Shown: piece after piece, positions 23,110-33,939 of the stretch
Numbering within the stretch: position 1 is the stretch's first letter
Layout: each line of letters opens with the position of its first letter
Assembly: GCA_001599935.1 (NCBI GenBank)
Contig: BCIJ01000002.1
Span: 1,027,224 to 1,091,223, forward strand
DNA from: Holtermannia corniformis
Taxonomy: Eukaryota > Basidiomycota > Tremellomycetes > Holtermanniales
Direction of reading: 5' to 3'
DNA: 64,000 nucleotides
Notes under the pieces: generated by a model
Database searches by the model: none
Told to the model about the DNA's origin: nothing
What the model saw: only the letters and a program-made list of their open reading frames with translations
Position numbers and translations under genes: made by a program

Positions 23110-24269
23110 TTAGCTGTCACCGGTGAGTTCGTCAAGTTTTGTGCGAAAATCGACTGACTTTGCTTACAGCCGATGAGCGACCGGACTTTGTACATCATCT
23201 ATGACTGTGATCTAGCTGTATTATCTGATTGTGATGAATTAATGACCATGTTCATGAACGGTATCGTCGTCGAGCCGCTTGTATCTCTCACCGTCGAATT
23301 GAACCACCGATTGCGGTTATGCGACACCGGACATGACCCCACGTTAGGACGACAGAGTTGTGCGACCTCACTTCTATCCCGCTTTTGCACCGCACCAGCC
23401 GCATGCCACGAGATGCAGATCCTCAGCAAATCCTCGGCAGTGCTTCCAGGTTCTGCGTCATGCATGCCCTAGATTCGCAGTACCAGCACGCCGGAGCCAG
23501 TTCGTGGTCGCGCAAAGCACCTTCTGGAAGACATCTCACAGCTCTATCGACCAGCGAGCGAGCAGCTGCGATACACGTCCTCAAGTGATTGGCTCACGCT
23601 GGTGGTGGGATGACGTGCGCGGTGAAAAGTGAGCAGGAACAACTCAGCATTGCTGCAAGCGCCCGTCGCTCGCAACGAGGAGCGGCGTCCGCTGTGTTAC
23701 ATGCAGCTAGTGGGTACTGGGCTACTCGGGCTGTAATTGACAGTGATGCACTGCTGCATGATACAGGAGAGCGGAGATACAGGCGATACATTCATGCAAA
23801 GTATGCGTCGCCCTAAAAACGCGCTAGCGCCGAAAGTCACCGACGGCAGTGATTGCCCGTCGATTTGCTCGACATGCAAGCCGCTTCTTGGCTCGACTAT
23901 CAACGTCAACGAGACGTCCAAGTATGGTCAGTCCTCGCGGCCGGACGTCGTCGTACACGACGGCTTGCGCTTTTGCGAGGCTTGTGGGGCTGTCAAGAGT
24001 CAGTTGCTGAGTGTGGCCGCCGATAAACCTATAAATGTGTTCGAGCCATTGAAGCAGTGTTGTCGCTTGAAAGCAACTAGACGACACTAAATCGTCTTCA
24101 GTGCTTGTACTATACCCTGTTGGATGACCTATGGGATCGCGCTGGACGTGCCAGGCCATTAGTAATCGACTTGATCAGCTGTACTAATGCATTAGGATAA
24201 CGATCCTAATCAGTCACCACAACGTTGCAGCAAATTGAGAAATCTTTGACCAAACCTTCAACGCCCATA
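23110..24269. other. Mostly unassigned; a possible zinc-ribbon-like frame at 23780-24000
   Basis: On the + strand, a frame from 23779 (MQSMRRPKNALAPKV) contains C-P-S-I-C-S-T-C-K and, further on, F-C-E-A-C-G, spaced as in a small zinc-binding domain. A donor-like GTCAGT interrupts it. Another frame at 23173-23472 has no recognisable content. I could not build a complete gene. Confidence 0.3.
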
Positions 24270-25154
24270 ATGCTCAACACACTCGCCTCAGCTCCGACAT
24301 TCATCACGGCGGCAGAGCATGCACAGCTGACATCTTCAACGCCGTCGTCATTCGCCGACATCCCGCCCGTGCTTCGGTTGTTGGACGACAACGTTGAGAT
24401 CGAGGTTGATCCCGTGTTCGAAGGTCTGAGCGGCCGTGTACGAGGTCAGGTCTGGGTCACTGAAGCGTAAGTGGTGGTGTACTGCAGGTATCTTACTGAC
24501 TACTGCAGCGAGGTTGCATTCCTGCCCACAGGTCAAGCCGGCTCATCCTCGGCGGGCTTCTCCCTTCCATACCCTTCCCTCACACTGCACGCCATCTCGC
24601 CTCGCACAGACTCGGCTCCTGCATTCCTGTACTGCCAGATTGACGAGACACCAGCCCCAGGCAGTGGTGTAGCCAACGGTGACGCCGAGGAGGAACCCGA
24701 GTTCACGCCAATGCGAGAACTTCGAATTTACGTGGCCGACGAGAGCAAGCGTGCGTGTGGGCCATTGCCGTAGATCAGATGCACATGCTGACGTTCTACT
24801 ACCAGTTGAGCCCCTCTTCCTAGCCTTGTCCCACTGCGCGTCCCTCTACCCCTCCCTCGAAGCCAACGGCGAGCCGACATCCTTCTTCGGGGGAGCGTTC
24901 GACGACGGATCCGACGACGACGGTGATGATGCTACGGCCGACGCAGCCGAGGACGGGGAAGCTGGCAGGGTGAGGAGCGATTTCTACAGTGGCGGCGGGC
25001 CCGGTGCTCGCTTCCGCCCGTACTAGCGCTGATCCTCATGGGCTAGGCGGCGCTCGCGTACATAGAGAGCATTGTAGACTGGGGCAACGTGCCGCCGCCT
25101 GCTGGCTGGGGCGCAAACAGGACCGAGGCGGTCGAGGACGCCGAGGAGAATTAG
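24270..25154 (+). CDS. pICln-like protein (methylosome / volume-regulation family)
   Basis: Three to four exons. The PH-like core reads GRVRGQVWVTEAEVAFLPTG then SAGFSLPYPSLTLHAISPRT and CQIDET, matching the start of the pICln/CLNS1A domain. A middle part contains RELRIYVADES-LEPLFLALSHCASLYP, and the acidic insert DDGSDDDGDDATADAAED follows. It ends after IESIVDWGNVPPPAGWG and an acidic EDAEEN tail. In animals pICln brings Sm proteins to the PRMT5 methylosome for snRNP assembly (family knowledge); many yeasts lack it. The ATG at 24270 is preferred over an upstream in-frame ATG because it directly precedes the domain, but either is possible. Confidence 0.75.
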
Positions 25155-25366
25155 TGAATGTATGTGCATGTCAGTTGCCGCGTGCTGTCAAGTACACTAA
25201 TATGAGGTTCTTCGTGGTTCCGTCGCGACCATGCTGATCAGCCAAGCGCTGTGCGTCTCATATCTCATCGAGATTTTAAGACTTCATACGGTTTCTTCTT
25301 TCGCTACATTGCAGATATTATACTTTGCGGACTACTCGGCACGCCACTCATGACTGCGACCGAGCT

Positions 25367-26675
25367 CTAACCAGACTGGTAGATGGCGGGGCCGGCGATG
25401 ACATGGTCGTTGATCAACGAGAGGCTGCAACAGAATCAGCTCTGGAACTTGCGCTAACGAAGCGACTCACTTGTACGGCGTCACGTAAAGGTCAGTGTCG
25501 GTCAGGAGGATGAACTGCGTGCCGTTGATGATCTCCTTAGTGTCAAAGACGGTGCCGTTGGGGTGAATGGCGGAGGCCGTGTTGTTCATGACGTTGTCAA
25601 GCGCGACATACGTCACGTTGAGCTGCGAGACGAATGCGGCGAACTAACAAGATCAGCAACAGCACTGAATACTATCGTCGCGGTCTCACCTTGGGCACCA
25701 AGTCGGTGACGTTACCACCCACGCTGGTGTTGTACTTCAAGTCGTAGCCGACCTGCTTGCCCGGTGCATCCCACTTGAACTCGACGACATCACCGACAGC
25801 CGTGAGCGCGGTGCGGTTCGTTGCGATGGCAGCCTTGTACTGGTCCTGGACGAGCTTTGGGTTGTTGGTCACGTTGAGCGACGGGAAGTTTTGCCACTCG
25901 ATCCGAGGGTTGTCTTCGGGGCAGGAGATGATGTAGGGCGACAGCAGCGTCCACTGAAAGCGATGGTCAGTGCTGATGTGCAATACAGTGCTCAACTTAC
26001 AGCCATCGATTGCGAGATACCAGTCTCAAACCAGACGGGCATGGGCTGCGCGCCGGCAAACTGACGGAAGATCATTTGTTGACGAGCTACAAGGTCGTCA
26101 GCCACGGGTGACCGAGCTGATATACTACTCACCCTCAGTCGTGATCGACTGCGTCAAAAGCGCAGCCGAAGGCCTCGAATCGAGGTGACTGAGGAAGCCG
26201 TAGACGCCCGACTCGCCCCAGCGCGTCAACGCCTGGCTGAACTCGAGGAACTCGGCGACCGTCTCAAACTCGTATCGGTACGTGCACTGCTTGGCGCCCT
26301 TGCCCTGCAGGATGTTGGACAAGAGCGCGGCGTGGCCGATCTCCTGTTGAGCCATGAACTGGAGCAAAGAGATGTCCTCGGGGGTCATTCCTTGCGCGGC
26401 AAACTCCTCGACCGAGAAGCGCGAGACGCCATAGTTGAACAGATCGAGCTCGATCCACTCCTGGTTCAGGGCCAGGTTGAACGACTGGAAGTCGACTGGA
26501 CTGGATCAGTCACCAGCCGTGTGCACCTGCTCTGAGACTCACAGTCCGACATAGTGACATACTCGGGCGCAGTGTCGTTGGGCCGAACACCCACACCGCC
26601 ATCGGGAACGGGGGCGGCAGTCGCCAAGCCGACCAACGACAACAGGCAGACAGCGAGTGATTTTGATGAGAACAT
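25367..26675 (-). CDS. Rds1-like secreted ferritin-fold protein
   Basis: The N-terminus MFSSKSLAVCLLSLVGLATA is a signal peptide. The body begins with NLALNQEWIELDLFNYG and QFMAQQEIGHAALLSNILQG, a ferritin-like helical bundle carrying Glu/His positions of the family (E-W-I-E-L, Q-E-I-G-H-A). It continues with YGFLSHLDSRPSAALLTQSI, GISQSMAWTLLSPYI and PCPEDNPR-like segments. Several N-glycosylation sites follow (NVT, NRT, NTS, NGT, NNT). About six exons, ending AGPAIYQSG. The S. pombe relative Rds1 is induced by stress and nutrient signals; its biochemical role is unknown. Probably secreted or in the wall. Confidence 0.82.
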
Positions 26676-27289
26676 GGCTGCGAAAGTGGTCTCTGGTCAC
26701 GATCGGGTGCGACGACGTCCAACTTTATACAACATTTCAACATTTGAGGCGATCGTGCAAAACGCCCGCTCGTCATGGTTACCCTCCACCTTCCCGCACT
26801 ACCGGGAGAGCAGGTCAGCCTAGTGGCCGGTGAAGTGCTAGATCGAGCAAGGATCCTAGCAACCTGGGTCACCGGGCAATGACATCGCTGGCGAGGCACG
26901 GCCCTGGCTACCAACTCACCGGAATCGAGAGCATCGACCGAGGCGATAGCCCTGCGACCGCGCAGGGCAGGAGCGACGTAATTGTGATTCGAATCGGAAG
27001 CAAGCGCTCGGCTTCGCTTGCAACGTCCGGTTGGTGGTTGCATCCGCTGACGACGGCAAGCGAACAAACGTCACCTTTCGGAGGATAAATTTACTGCATC
27101 GAGCGCCGATCGCCCGCTGCCTTCCGCATCGCTGGCAGGCAGAGGATCCCGAGAAGCCAGAGTTGGCCCGCGTAGTCTCATCGCTTGTGACGTGGAGACC
27201 AAGGTCAGGGTGCACTGTTGATGCTCATCATGTCTACAATACACTACAATGCGACTTCTTCCTTGTCTATGCTGTCGTCGTTCCCTCCT
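26676..27289. other. Rds1 upstream region / OLA1 downstream region
   Basis: About 600 bp between two minus-strand genes. Short overlapping frames only. The part next to 26676 should contain the Rds1 promoter. Confidence 0.4.
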
Positions 27290-28878
27290 CTACTGACCAC
27301 ACTTCCAGTAGCACACATCACCGTCCGACAGCTCGTACGTCTTGCCCTGTTGCCGCAGCTTACCGGCAGCCTTGACTGACGCTTCTGTCCCGTACTCGCG
27401 AAGGTCGTCGTAGGCCATGATCTCACCGCATACGAACTTTTGCTCAAAGTCGGAGCTACAGCGGGTCAGCAGCGTTCATGACAGTGGGCCGTGGTTACTC
27501 ACTGGATGACACCAGCGGCGGCAGGCGCAAGGATGCCCTTCTTGACCGTCCATGCACGGACTTCTTGAGGACCGCCTGCGTGCGTCAGCAAGGGTTACCG
27601 TCGCATCCCATTACACCCACAGGTAAAGTACCGGATGAGCTGCAAGCTCTCGTAACCGGACTTGGTGATCTTGCCCAAAGAGTTGCCGCCCTTTGGCAAG
27701 CCCAAGCTCTCCAGCTCGGCCGCCTTCTCGTCATCCGTCATGTTGACCAAGCGCTCCTCAAGAGCGACGCTGAACGGGATCAACTGGTCTCCTGGGTTGT
27801 TCTCATCGATCCAGGCCTTGATCTTGGGGAGCCACTTGTTCTTCTTGCGAACGTAGTCGCGCTCGGACAAGTTAACAAGGTAGGTGATGGGCTTGGCGGT
27901 GAGGAGGGTAAGGGAGTTGATAGTGTCAACCTGCGTGGTGTGAGCAACGCGCGCGGTGGTAACTTGAACAAGGGAGGAAAGGGCGAGTCAGAGAATACAC
28001 GTCATCTCAAGTGCGTAATTTGGGCGTTACTCCAAGCATCAACGAGCTGGGTTATATCGAGCATTATGTCGCTCTTTCTCATCAGATATGGGATATGGGG
28101 GAGGGGGTTGAAGGTCGTAGGGGATACAGAGAATGAGCTCACCTCCTTGTTGCTCCAGTTGCCTTTGCGGACATCCCGGTCGTCCTCGGTCAAGAGCTTG
28201 TACAGCTTCTCCACAGTAACTAGCTCCTCCTTTTTGGCCTTGTCGGCAAGCGAGACGCTACCGGCGCGCTTGGCCTCCTTGCGGAGACCCTCGAGATGCT
28301 TCTCCACCCATTCAATGTCCTTGAGACGGAGCTCGGTACTGATAATCTTCATGTCACGGCACGGGTCGACATCGCCCTCGACATGGATGACCTCGGCGTC
28401 ATCGAAAGCGCCTACGTGCGTGAGCGGTCTGAGGGGATGCAGAGCGGACAACTTACGGACTACCTGGAAGATACCGTCGACGGCCCGGACGTGCGACAAG
28501 AAAGCGTTACCGAGACCGGCGCCGGTCGAGGCACCGGCGGTAAGACCGGCAATGTCGATGCACGTCAAAAAGGCCGGGATGATCGTCTTGGGCTTGTACA
28601 CCTCGGCGAGCCAGTCGACACGCTCGTCTGGAACGGGGATGCGAGCCTCCTCAGGGTCACTACGGCGTGCGTCAGCTCAACGCCCTCCTTTCAAGCTACA
28701 AGCATACCCACATGGTCGCATAGGGGAAGTTGGCGGCGTTCGCCAGCTGCGTCTGACTCATGACATTGAAGAGCGACGACTTGCCGACGTTGGGCAGACC
28801 AACGATACCAATCTTCAAGTTGTTACCCGGACGGCCGAGGACCGTCTTCTTCTCTACGACCTGCTTCTTGGGAGGCAT
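27290..28878 (-). CDS. OLA1: Obg-like ATPase 1 (YchF/OLA1 family)
   Basis: Starts [18 protein letters not shown] and shows the P-loop [15 protein letters not shown] (G1), then FPYATIDPEEARI-type sequence, [20 protein letters not shown] (G3) and [19 protein letters not shown] coiled-coil insert follows ([20 protein letters not shown]), then [13 protein letters not shown], the region replacing the usual NKxD specificity motif and explaining the family's preference for ATP. The C-terminal TGS domain includes [19 protein letters not shown] and ends [23 protein letters not shown]. About 390 residues in six exons. Cytosolic, ribosome-linked stress regulator in other fungi. An upstream in-frame extension exists but the family start is MPPKK. 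Confidence 0.95.
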
Positions 28879-29349
28879 CTTGACCTTTTTGAACGCGGGT
28901 CGGGTGCAGTGGAACGCGCGGGTGAATACGAGGAAGCGAAGGGGTTGTGGGAAGGGCGAAGTGGGCATGCACTCCCAGTTGAGAGCCAGCAAATCCAGCT
29001 CTCGAAAGTCACTGAGTTTCTTGAACTGCCCATTTCGTTTATTTGGTTTGTTTTACATTTCTCCAGGTGGCAGTAGAGTTCTTGAGTGGGATTGTTGAGC
29101 GCAGCACGCAGCACCTCCCCAGTATCGATCAGGGGTGCAGCACCGAGAGTAACCAAGTGATGGTGCTCGTATGCCCATCCGCTAACTCTTGCATCACCGC
29201 AGTGCTGCATGATGGACAGCCGACGCACAAGATCATCAGCTATGGGAGGGGTGGTGGCACTTGGCTTCGTATCAGGTGACGAGGACGGCACACCGAAGAT
29301 GTATAGCATATGATCAACCACACTGCTAACTGGAAAGGGGTGGCAAATC

Positions 29350-29777
29350 ACTGAGAGCCTGGAGGAATTTCCCCGGATGCTTCATCGAGTCATACTTGGT
29401 CCAGTCCTCAGCGGTGTTGAACTTGAAGCGACGCTCGTGTCTTAAATCCAGTGAGATGAACCCGTAGTTTGTAGCCTGTGTATCGGTCGGTGTAACTTCT
29501 GTGACGCACGGCCAATCTGGGTGCTCGCTCCGCAACTGTTCCATATCGACGGGGTTGGTTGAAGTCATGTTTGTCTGATTCGAGTGAGGCTGCGTGGCAG
29601 ATGCATTACTCGGCAGTAGCATCTATATACCCTTAAGGGCTGACCGCACCTTTGTAGCTGCGGGCAATCAATATGAACATACCCATCAGGCGGAGCTTGA
29701 GCTAGCTTTTGGCTGAGAGACTGTCGAACAATGGAAGCTGCATTGTTCCCTTCTTCTGGTGTTTCCCAACTAGACAT
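29350..29777 (-). CDS. Hypothetical protein whose start codon abuts an LTR
   Basis: Three exons can be built: MSSWETPEEGNNAASIVRQS and on to PPDG; a short CGQPLR exon; and a third with SEHPDWPCVTEVTPTDTQAT, NYGFISLDLRHERRFKFNTA and SMKHPGKFLQAL. Introns of 35 bp and about 90 bp separate them. The 3' end is unresolved: the frame hits a stop at about 29326, while a protein-like frame (DDLVRRLSIMQHCGDARVSG) continues downstream toward 29040. No family recognised. The A of the ATG pairs with base 29777, which is the first base of the LTR, so any transcript probably starts in the LTR. Confidence 0.4.
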
Positions 29778-30035
29778 GTTGGATTACGCCACTCAGCCAG
29801 CCATCTCTTGCGGCTTCATCCGGCACGCCGCATCCGGCGAAGACTACATCTGGCGAGGATGTAGCCAAGACATGTCCGGCGCAGCGAGGATGTAGTCAAG
29901 ACGCCGAGGATGCGACGCATCCGGCGAGGATGCAGATGAAGAGTGCATCCGGCGAGACATCAGAGCCGTAGGCGAAAGCCTACAAAGAAGCGCCGTAGCG
30001 AGCGAGATGCATCACGGTCTTCCCATCATCTAACA
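29777..30035 (+). repeat. Solo or truncated LTR of the same Copia-type family (259 bp)
   Basis: Begins TGTTGGATTACGCC and ends ATCTAACA, and aligns end to end with the reverse complement of 478-735. The following sequence (GAGTGTCC) is not the primer-binding site seen at the other copy, and no Gag follows, so the internal region is gone or was never adjacent. Flanking pentamers (AGACA and GAGTG) differ, so there is no visible target-site duplication. This suggests inter-element recombination or later mutation. Confidence 0.85.
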
Positions 30036-30642
30036 GAGTGTCCATTATTTAGTCAGAACTGTGACATGCAGACCGCCTTCAGTTCCTGCTTCCTGTGTTG
30101 ACAGGCTCGGCGTGAGCGTCCTTAGCGGTAATCATCTGTGTGTAATTGTGATGAGTCGAGGTGGTCTGGGAGTAGCGAAGAGGGCAGCACGGATGCTCTG
30201 TATGATTGAGCTTTTGAAAGGGTGTCCCGAGGCGACCGTGACAGCCCTGCGGTGTTGACTATCGATCCCCAAGGACGAGATCTGTGGGCTGCAGATCGTC
30301 GAGCGATGCTCACAAGAGCTGTAAGCGCCAAAATCATCTGCCGTGTGAGTTAGAGCTTGAATTGTTGGCTAGCGCCAGTCGAGGTGTGGACGCGCTACAG
30401 ATACATCACTGAGAAGATTGCTCCAACAGCATACGTGAGTCGCTTTGGAGGTGCTCGCAGCCTACTCGCGAAGCGTGTACCTTTGAAACACCGAGTTGAC
30501 CTCTGGACCCCCTTTGGGCAACCGGAGGCATCGCCGCCTGCCTTTCGAAGCAACACCCCCGTACAGCCTGCCATCGCGCTGGCTGCGTGATACAGGTGAA
30601 GCAGGTCTCTCCCCCTTTGAATGCTTGCTGATGGGTACTAGG
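30036..30642. other. No supported gene
   Basis: A possible upstream exon or promoter for the gene starting near 30643 must lie here. Frames on both strands are short and overlap. Nothing recognised. Confidence 0.3.
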
Positions 30643-31283
30643 ATGGACGTCCAATACACGATCGGTGCCAATGGGCTCATCTCCGGCTCTCAAATGACTT
30701 CCGGCGGCGACCTACCCCCTATCTCCAGCCGATTCCGTACACTCAACAATGGGTCAGCCAACGAGACCTATCTCTGGCTGGCGTACAACGACTTTCCCTG
30801 GAATGTCCCCGGTTCACCTTCGCCGGACAGCGAGGATCACACGGCCTGTCTTGCCTCCAACAAGACGGTGACGGAGACATGCTGTTCGGAGCAGAACGGT
30901 CAGATCGTCACGGCCGCCAGTGTGCGCTTGAACACCACGGCCAACAGCACCAACAGCCGGTGGCCAGATTGGTGCGAGCTCGGTGACAAGACGGCATTTG
31001 GAGCGTGCTTCAACCGGACCGTCGAGCCTGTCAATAACCCGGGCGAATACATCACCAACCTCACGGCCTCGTCGGCAGTGTACATGTGCGAAACGTGGAA
31101 CGCGGCCACGAATCGATCGATTGATCTGATTCGAGTGCCGTACCGCTCAGAGCCGACGGGTGGCGCAATGACATTGCTCGTACCGCAACTGGCGCTGTAT
31201 GGAATGATTTGGGCGCTCATTGGCGGGCTGGCAAGGTCAGTAACCAACAGGGACATGTGTAGGCTGACTTTCGTAGCCTTTGA
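30643..31283 (+). CDS. Secreted or membrane glycoprotein of unknown function
   Basis: The frame begins MDVQYTIGANGLISGSQMTS and runs through an extracellular-type domain with about ten N-glycosylation sequons (e.g. NET, NKT, NTT, NST, NRT, NLT). It has seven Cys, including a CC pair in TETCCSEQNG and later WCELG, ACFNRT and MCETW. It closes with a hydrophobic helix MTLLVPQLALYGMIWALIGG. One intron (GTCAGT at 31237) leads to an immediate stop (SL-stop). The glycosylation signals imply entry to the secretory pathway, yet no signal peptide is visible, so an upstream exon is probably missing from this model. Family unknown. Confidence 0.5.
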
Positions 31284-31329
31284 CCCGAGGATTTCAGCTC
31301 GTTGTGGTGATACAATGTGACGCCATGCG

Positions 31330-33196
31330 CTATGCATTGCACCACGGCATATTCGGCGCACTAGTACAGTCCAGCCGAAACGAGGCAGGGAACTACGCCA
31401 TGCGCATCAGCCAACCACCTCGATTGCCGATACTACTCACGACGTAGCCTCGCCCGCCATCGCGGTACTGCGTCACCAGATCCTGTGTCGTTCGTATCCG
31501 TTCGGCTGGGGTAAAGTGATGCCGCGCGTATGCGACTGCCTGTACCACTCTTTGCTTCAGCTCGGTGTCTGACAGGGAGTCCAGAAGAGCTGTCAGGGCG
31601 GCGATGGGGAGTGACGGGCTTGCGGGCACCACCAGCAACAAGTCTGAACTTGCGTCTGTCGGGGTGTCAGAGTGACCACCATGGACTGATGGTACTGACC
31701 ATGACTTGTTGCTGGCGGTGCTGAGACGACCAGGCACCCGGCAAGCATTGCTTGGACGTATCTGTGTGGGTCAGCTCCAGGCAGTGGTCAAGTTTTAGTA
31801 CATACCGCTCGTTCACGACACCCTCAGCCCACTCCTCGAACTGACTGTATCAGCTACAACTACCGTACAACGAGGCAGCAGTGACTCACCACACAGATCC
31901 CAGCGTCACGCATGGCGTGCGCCGTGCCTTCCCGCTCCTTGGCTAACAGGCGCGCAGATGCTGAATCGGCCGCAAATGGGTCTTCGCCTTCTCGTGTTGT
32001 TACCGATGTTGTGATAGCTGACCATTGTATCGTCAGCACTACGCAGGACAAAGGATCCACCGCACGCACGCCGATGGATCTTCCACGTATTGCCCCATGG
32101 CATGCTGGGCCACTGCGAGCGTGGGGTGCCGGGTTTGGGAAAGTATGTGATAGATCGATGCGAGATATGCGGCGAGGGGTAGAATTCTGCTGGACTGCGA
32201 TACGTCAGCAATGATAAACGATGAGTTGTGCGTTCCTCACTCTGCCTGATATCGGATTTAGCTGGACAAGTATGATTACAGCAAGGCAACACTTACGAAG
32301 GGTGGCGCGTGGCCTGTTAGACGGTCAACCATACGGCATCCGAAAGTGTAAAAGCCAAAACTGACCGAACAATGGCATTTTCCAGTCTTGCGAGTCCGGT
32401 TTGGCCAGGCTCGCATAAGAGAGTTCTGGCTTCAGCAAGAGGGCGGGCGTTTGCACGATATACACCTGTCATCATCAGCTTGCATCGCGTCGCGTCAGTG
32501 CCACTGACGTTCCCACTTGGATTCGAGACACTGTCACTGACAACGTCGTCAACCCAAACACTGTTGGGGCATGGGCTCGGTCCTTGGCTGGCGTCTGAGC
32601 GGCCTATAAGTCAAACGGAATAGTTCACTTTTACACACCGTCACCCCGCCGCCAGATCCAGTCCCAGGGGCAACGCTTCGATTCCAGGTTGCCATCGACG
32701 CCTGAGTCTGGGTCCCAATCAGGGGATGCAGGCCCCCATACTGTCAGCTCAAGATGCTGCTGTGCCCGCAAGTGGGGTATCAATGCGTATGTCGAGGCCA
32801 AGTGGGTTGACGAGGCTGCTTTGTGAGTACATGCCATGCTTTCAGGCTGTAAGCAGCTCACCAACATGGTCTGTTGTGGTCAGTCACGGGTACGCACGCC
32901 CGTCTACGTCGACGCACCGACAAGCAACAGCACCTTGGCCGTCCTTCCATCGACCTGCGCGGTTTCTACTCCCGTCTTGGCATACCAAGCAGGCCAGCCG
33001 TACGCATGGGCTGATCAGCTGTCAATACAATGCCGATCAGTGTGCCCGAAGCCGACGCACGGTCCTTGACCCTGGCGCCGGGCGGGACCTGCGGCCTGGT
33101 CCCGACAAGCCAGAGATAATAGGCTGCGAGCGAGAGTGCAGGGATCCACAAGCGCGCCGGGAGGAGTGGTATCCGGACGCTCGATGGGAGTAGCAT
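31330..33196 (-). CDS. Putative type II membrane glycosyltransferase-like protein
   Basis: About nine exons. It begins with a signal-anchor (PARLWIPALSLAAYYLWLVG), then a lumenal domain: HAYGWPAWYAKTGVETAQVD-G, AKVLLLVG, LRAQQHLELTVWGPASPDWD, VVWVDDVVSDS, then EFYPSPHISHRSITYFPKPG and SQWPSMPWGNTWKIHRP. After GEDPFAADSASARLLAKERE come CVFEEWAEGVVNERYVQAML, AGCLVV, and a helical end with YARHHFTPAERIRTTQDLV and GYVFPASFRLDC. The late R-Y-x-x-A-M/L-x-x-G-C motif plus terminal helices resembles the nucleotide-sugar domain of GT-B-type enzymes. The pattern recalls basidiomycete-wide hypothetical proteins (memory, not search). Donor, acceptor and linkage unknown; a Golgi role in wall glycans is inference. 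Convergent with the gene ending at 31283. Confidence 0.55.
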
Positions 33197-33939
33197 TGCG
33201 GTCCAGGCAGCGACCCACTCTACAAGGTCAACTTGAATGTTGAGTGGCGAGCTCTCAGGGGGTTAGGAGCGGCGTTATCGGCGTCTTGGCCAGGCAGGGC
33301 GAAACTACATTAGCTCGGGCGAGCCTCGATGCAACCAACCATCACTGCCCCAACATTGAAGGACAGCCGGGTTTCATGTGGCGGGAGACGTGGCGATGAG
33401 CTGCACGCGTGGGCAGTGATCGACGCCAACCCCCTTTGGGAAGCAATCGGAGCCGGAGCCAGATCAGCCTCGGGCTCGGGCATCGACCGAGGACCGAACG
33501 TGACAAACTTTGGGTGATCGCCGAGGTGCTCGTTGCGCTGCAACGCTCCGTACCGTCGCCTAGTCAGCATGCTGAGACGCGCACAGCAGAACGCGTGCTT
33601 GCGCTGACACCTGTGCTGACTGTACCGCCCTGACGGAGCGCTATCGCGGCGCTGATCGCATCGCATCACGTCACGGTTCGGCGATATGCTTATGCGTAAT
33701 CGAGATCTGCTTGCTAACGCGCGGCGCCGTGACCGATGACCGTGCAACAAAGGAGCCGGGGCTGAGTAAGTGCCGGCTCGGTCGCCATACGGCTCAGGGT
33801 AGCGCGAGCCCGAGTACACAACGTATAAGGACACGACGTGAGAGGGCCTTCCTTTCAACTCATACTGGCACCGCCCACGCAGTACATATAATATTCCCAC
33901 TACCAATAGTCCACCTCTTTGCCATCCCCACCACCCACA
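33197..33939. promoter_or_regulatory. Divergent upstream regions of the glycosyltransferase-like and MFS genes
   Basis: Both flanking genes start here and run apart. A long minus-strand frame (33310-34239) spans it and the start of the MFS gene, but it is Arg-rich and overlaps coding sequence, so it is not accepted. No known site was identified. Confidence 0.4.

Noticed and set aside
28879..28992. N-terminal extension of OLA1 giving a possible mitochondrial form
   Set aside because: The frame is open upstream, but the conserved start is MPPKK and the extension shows no clear presequence cleavage pattern; kept only as a remote possibility.
29777..30035. A CRISPR-like array, because of repeated CATCCGGCG units
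   Set aside because: The repeats are degenerate, irregularly spaced and lie wholly within an LTR of a eukaryotic element.
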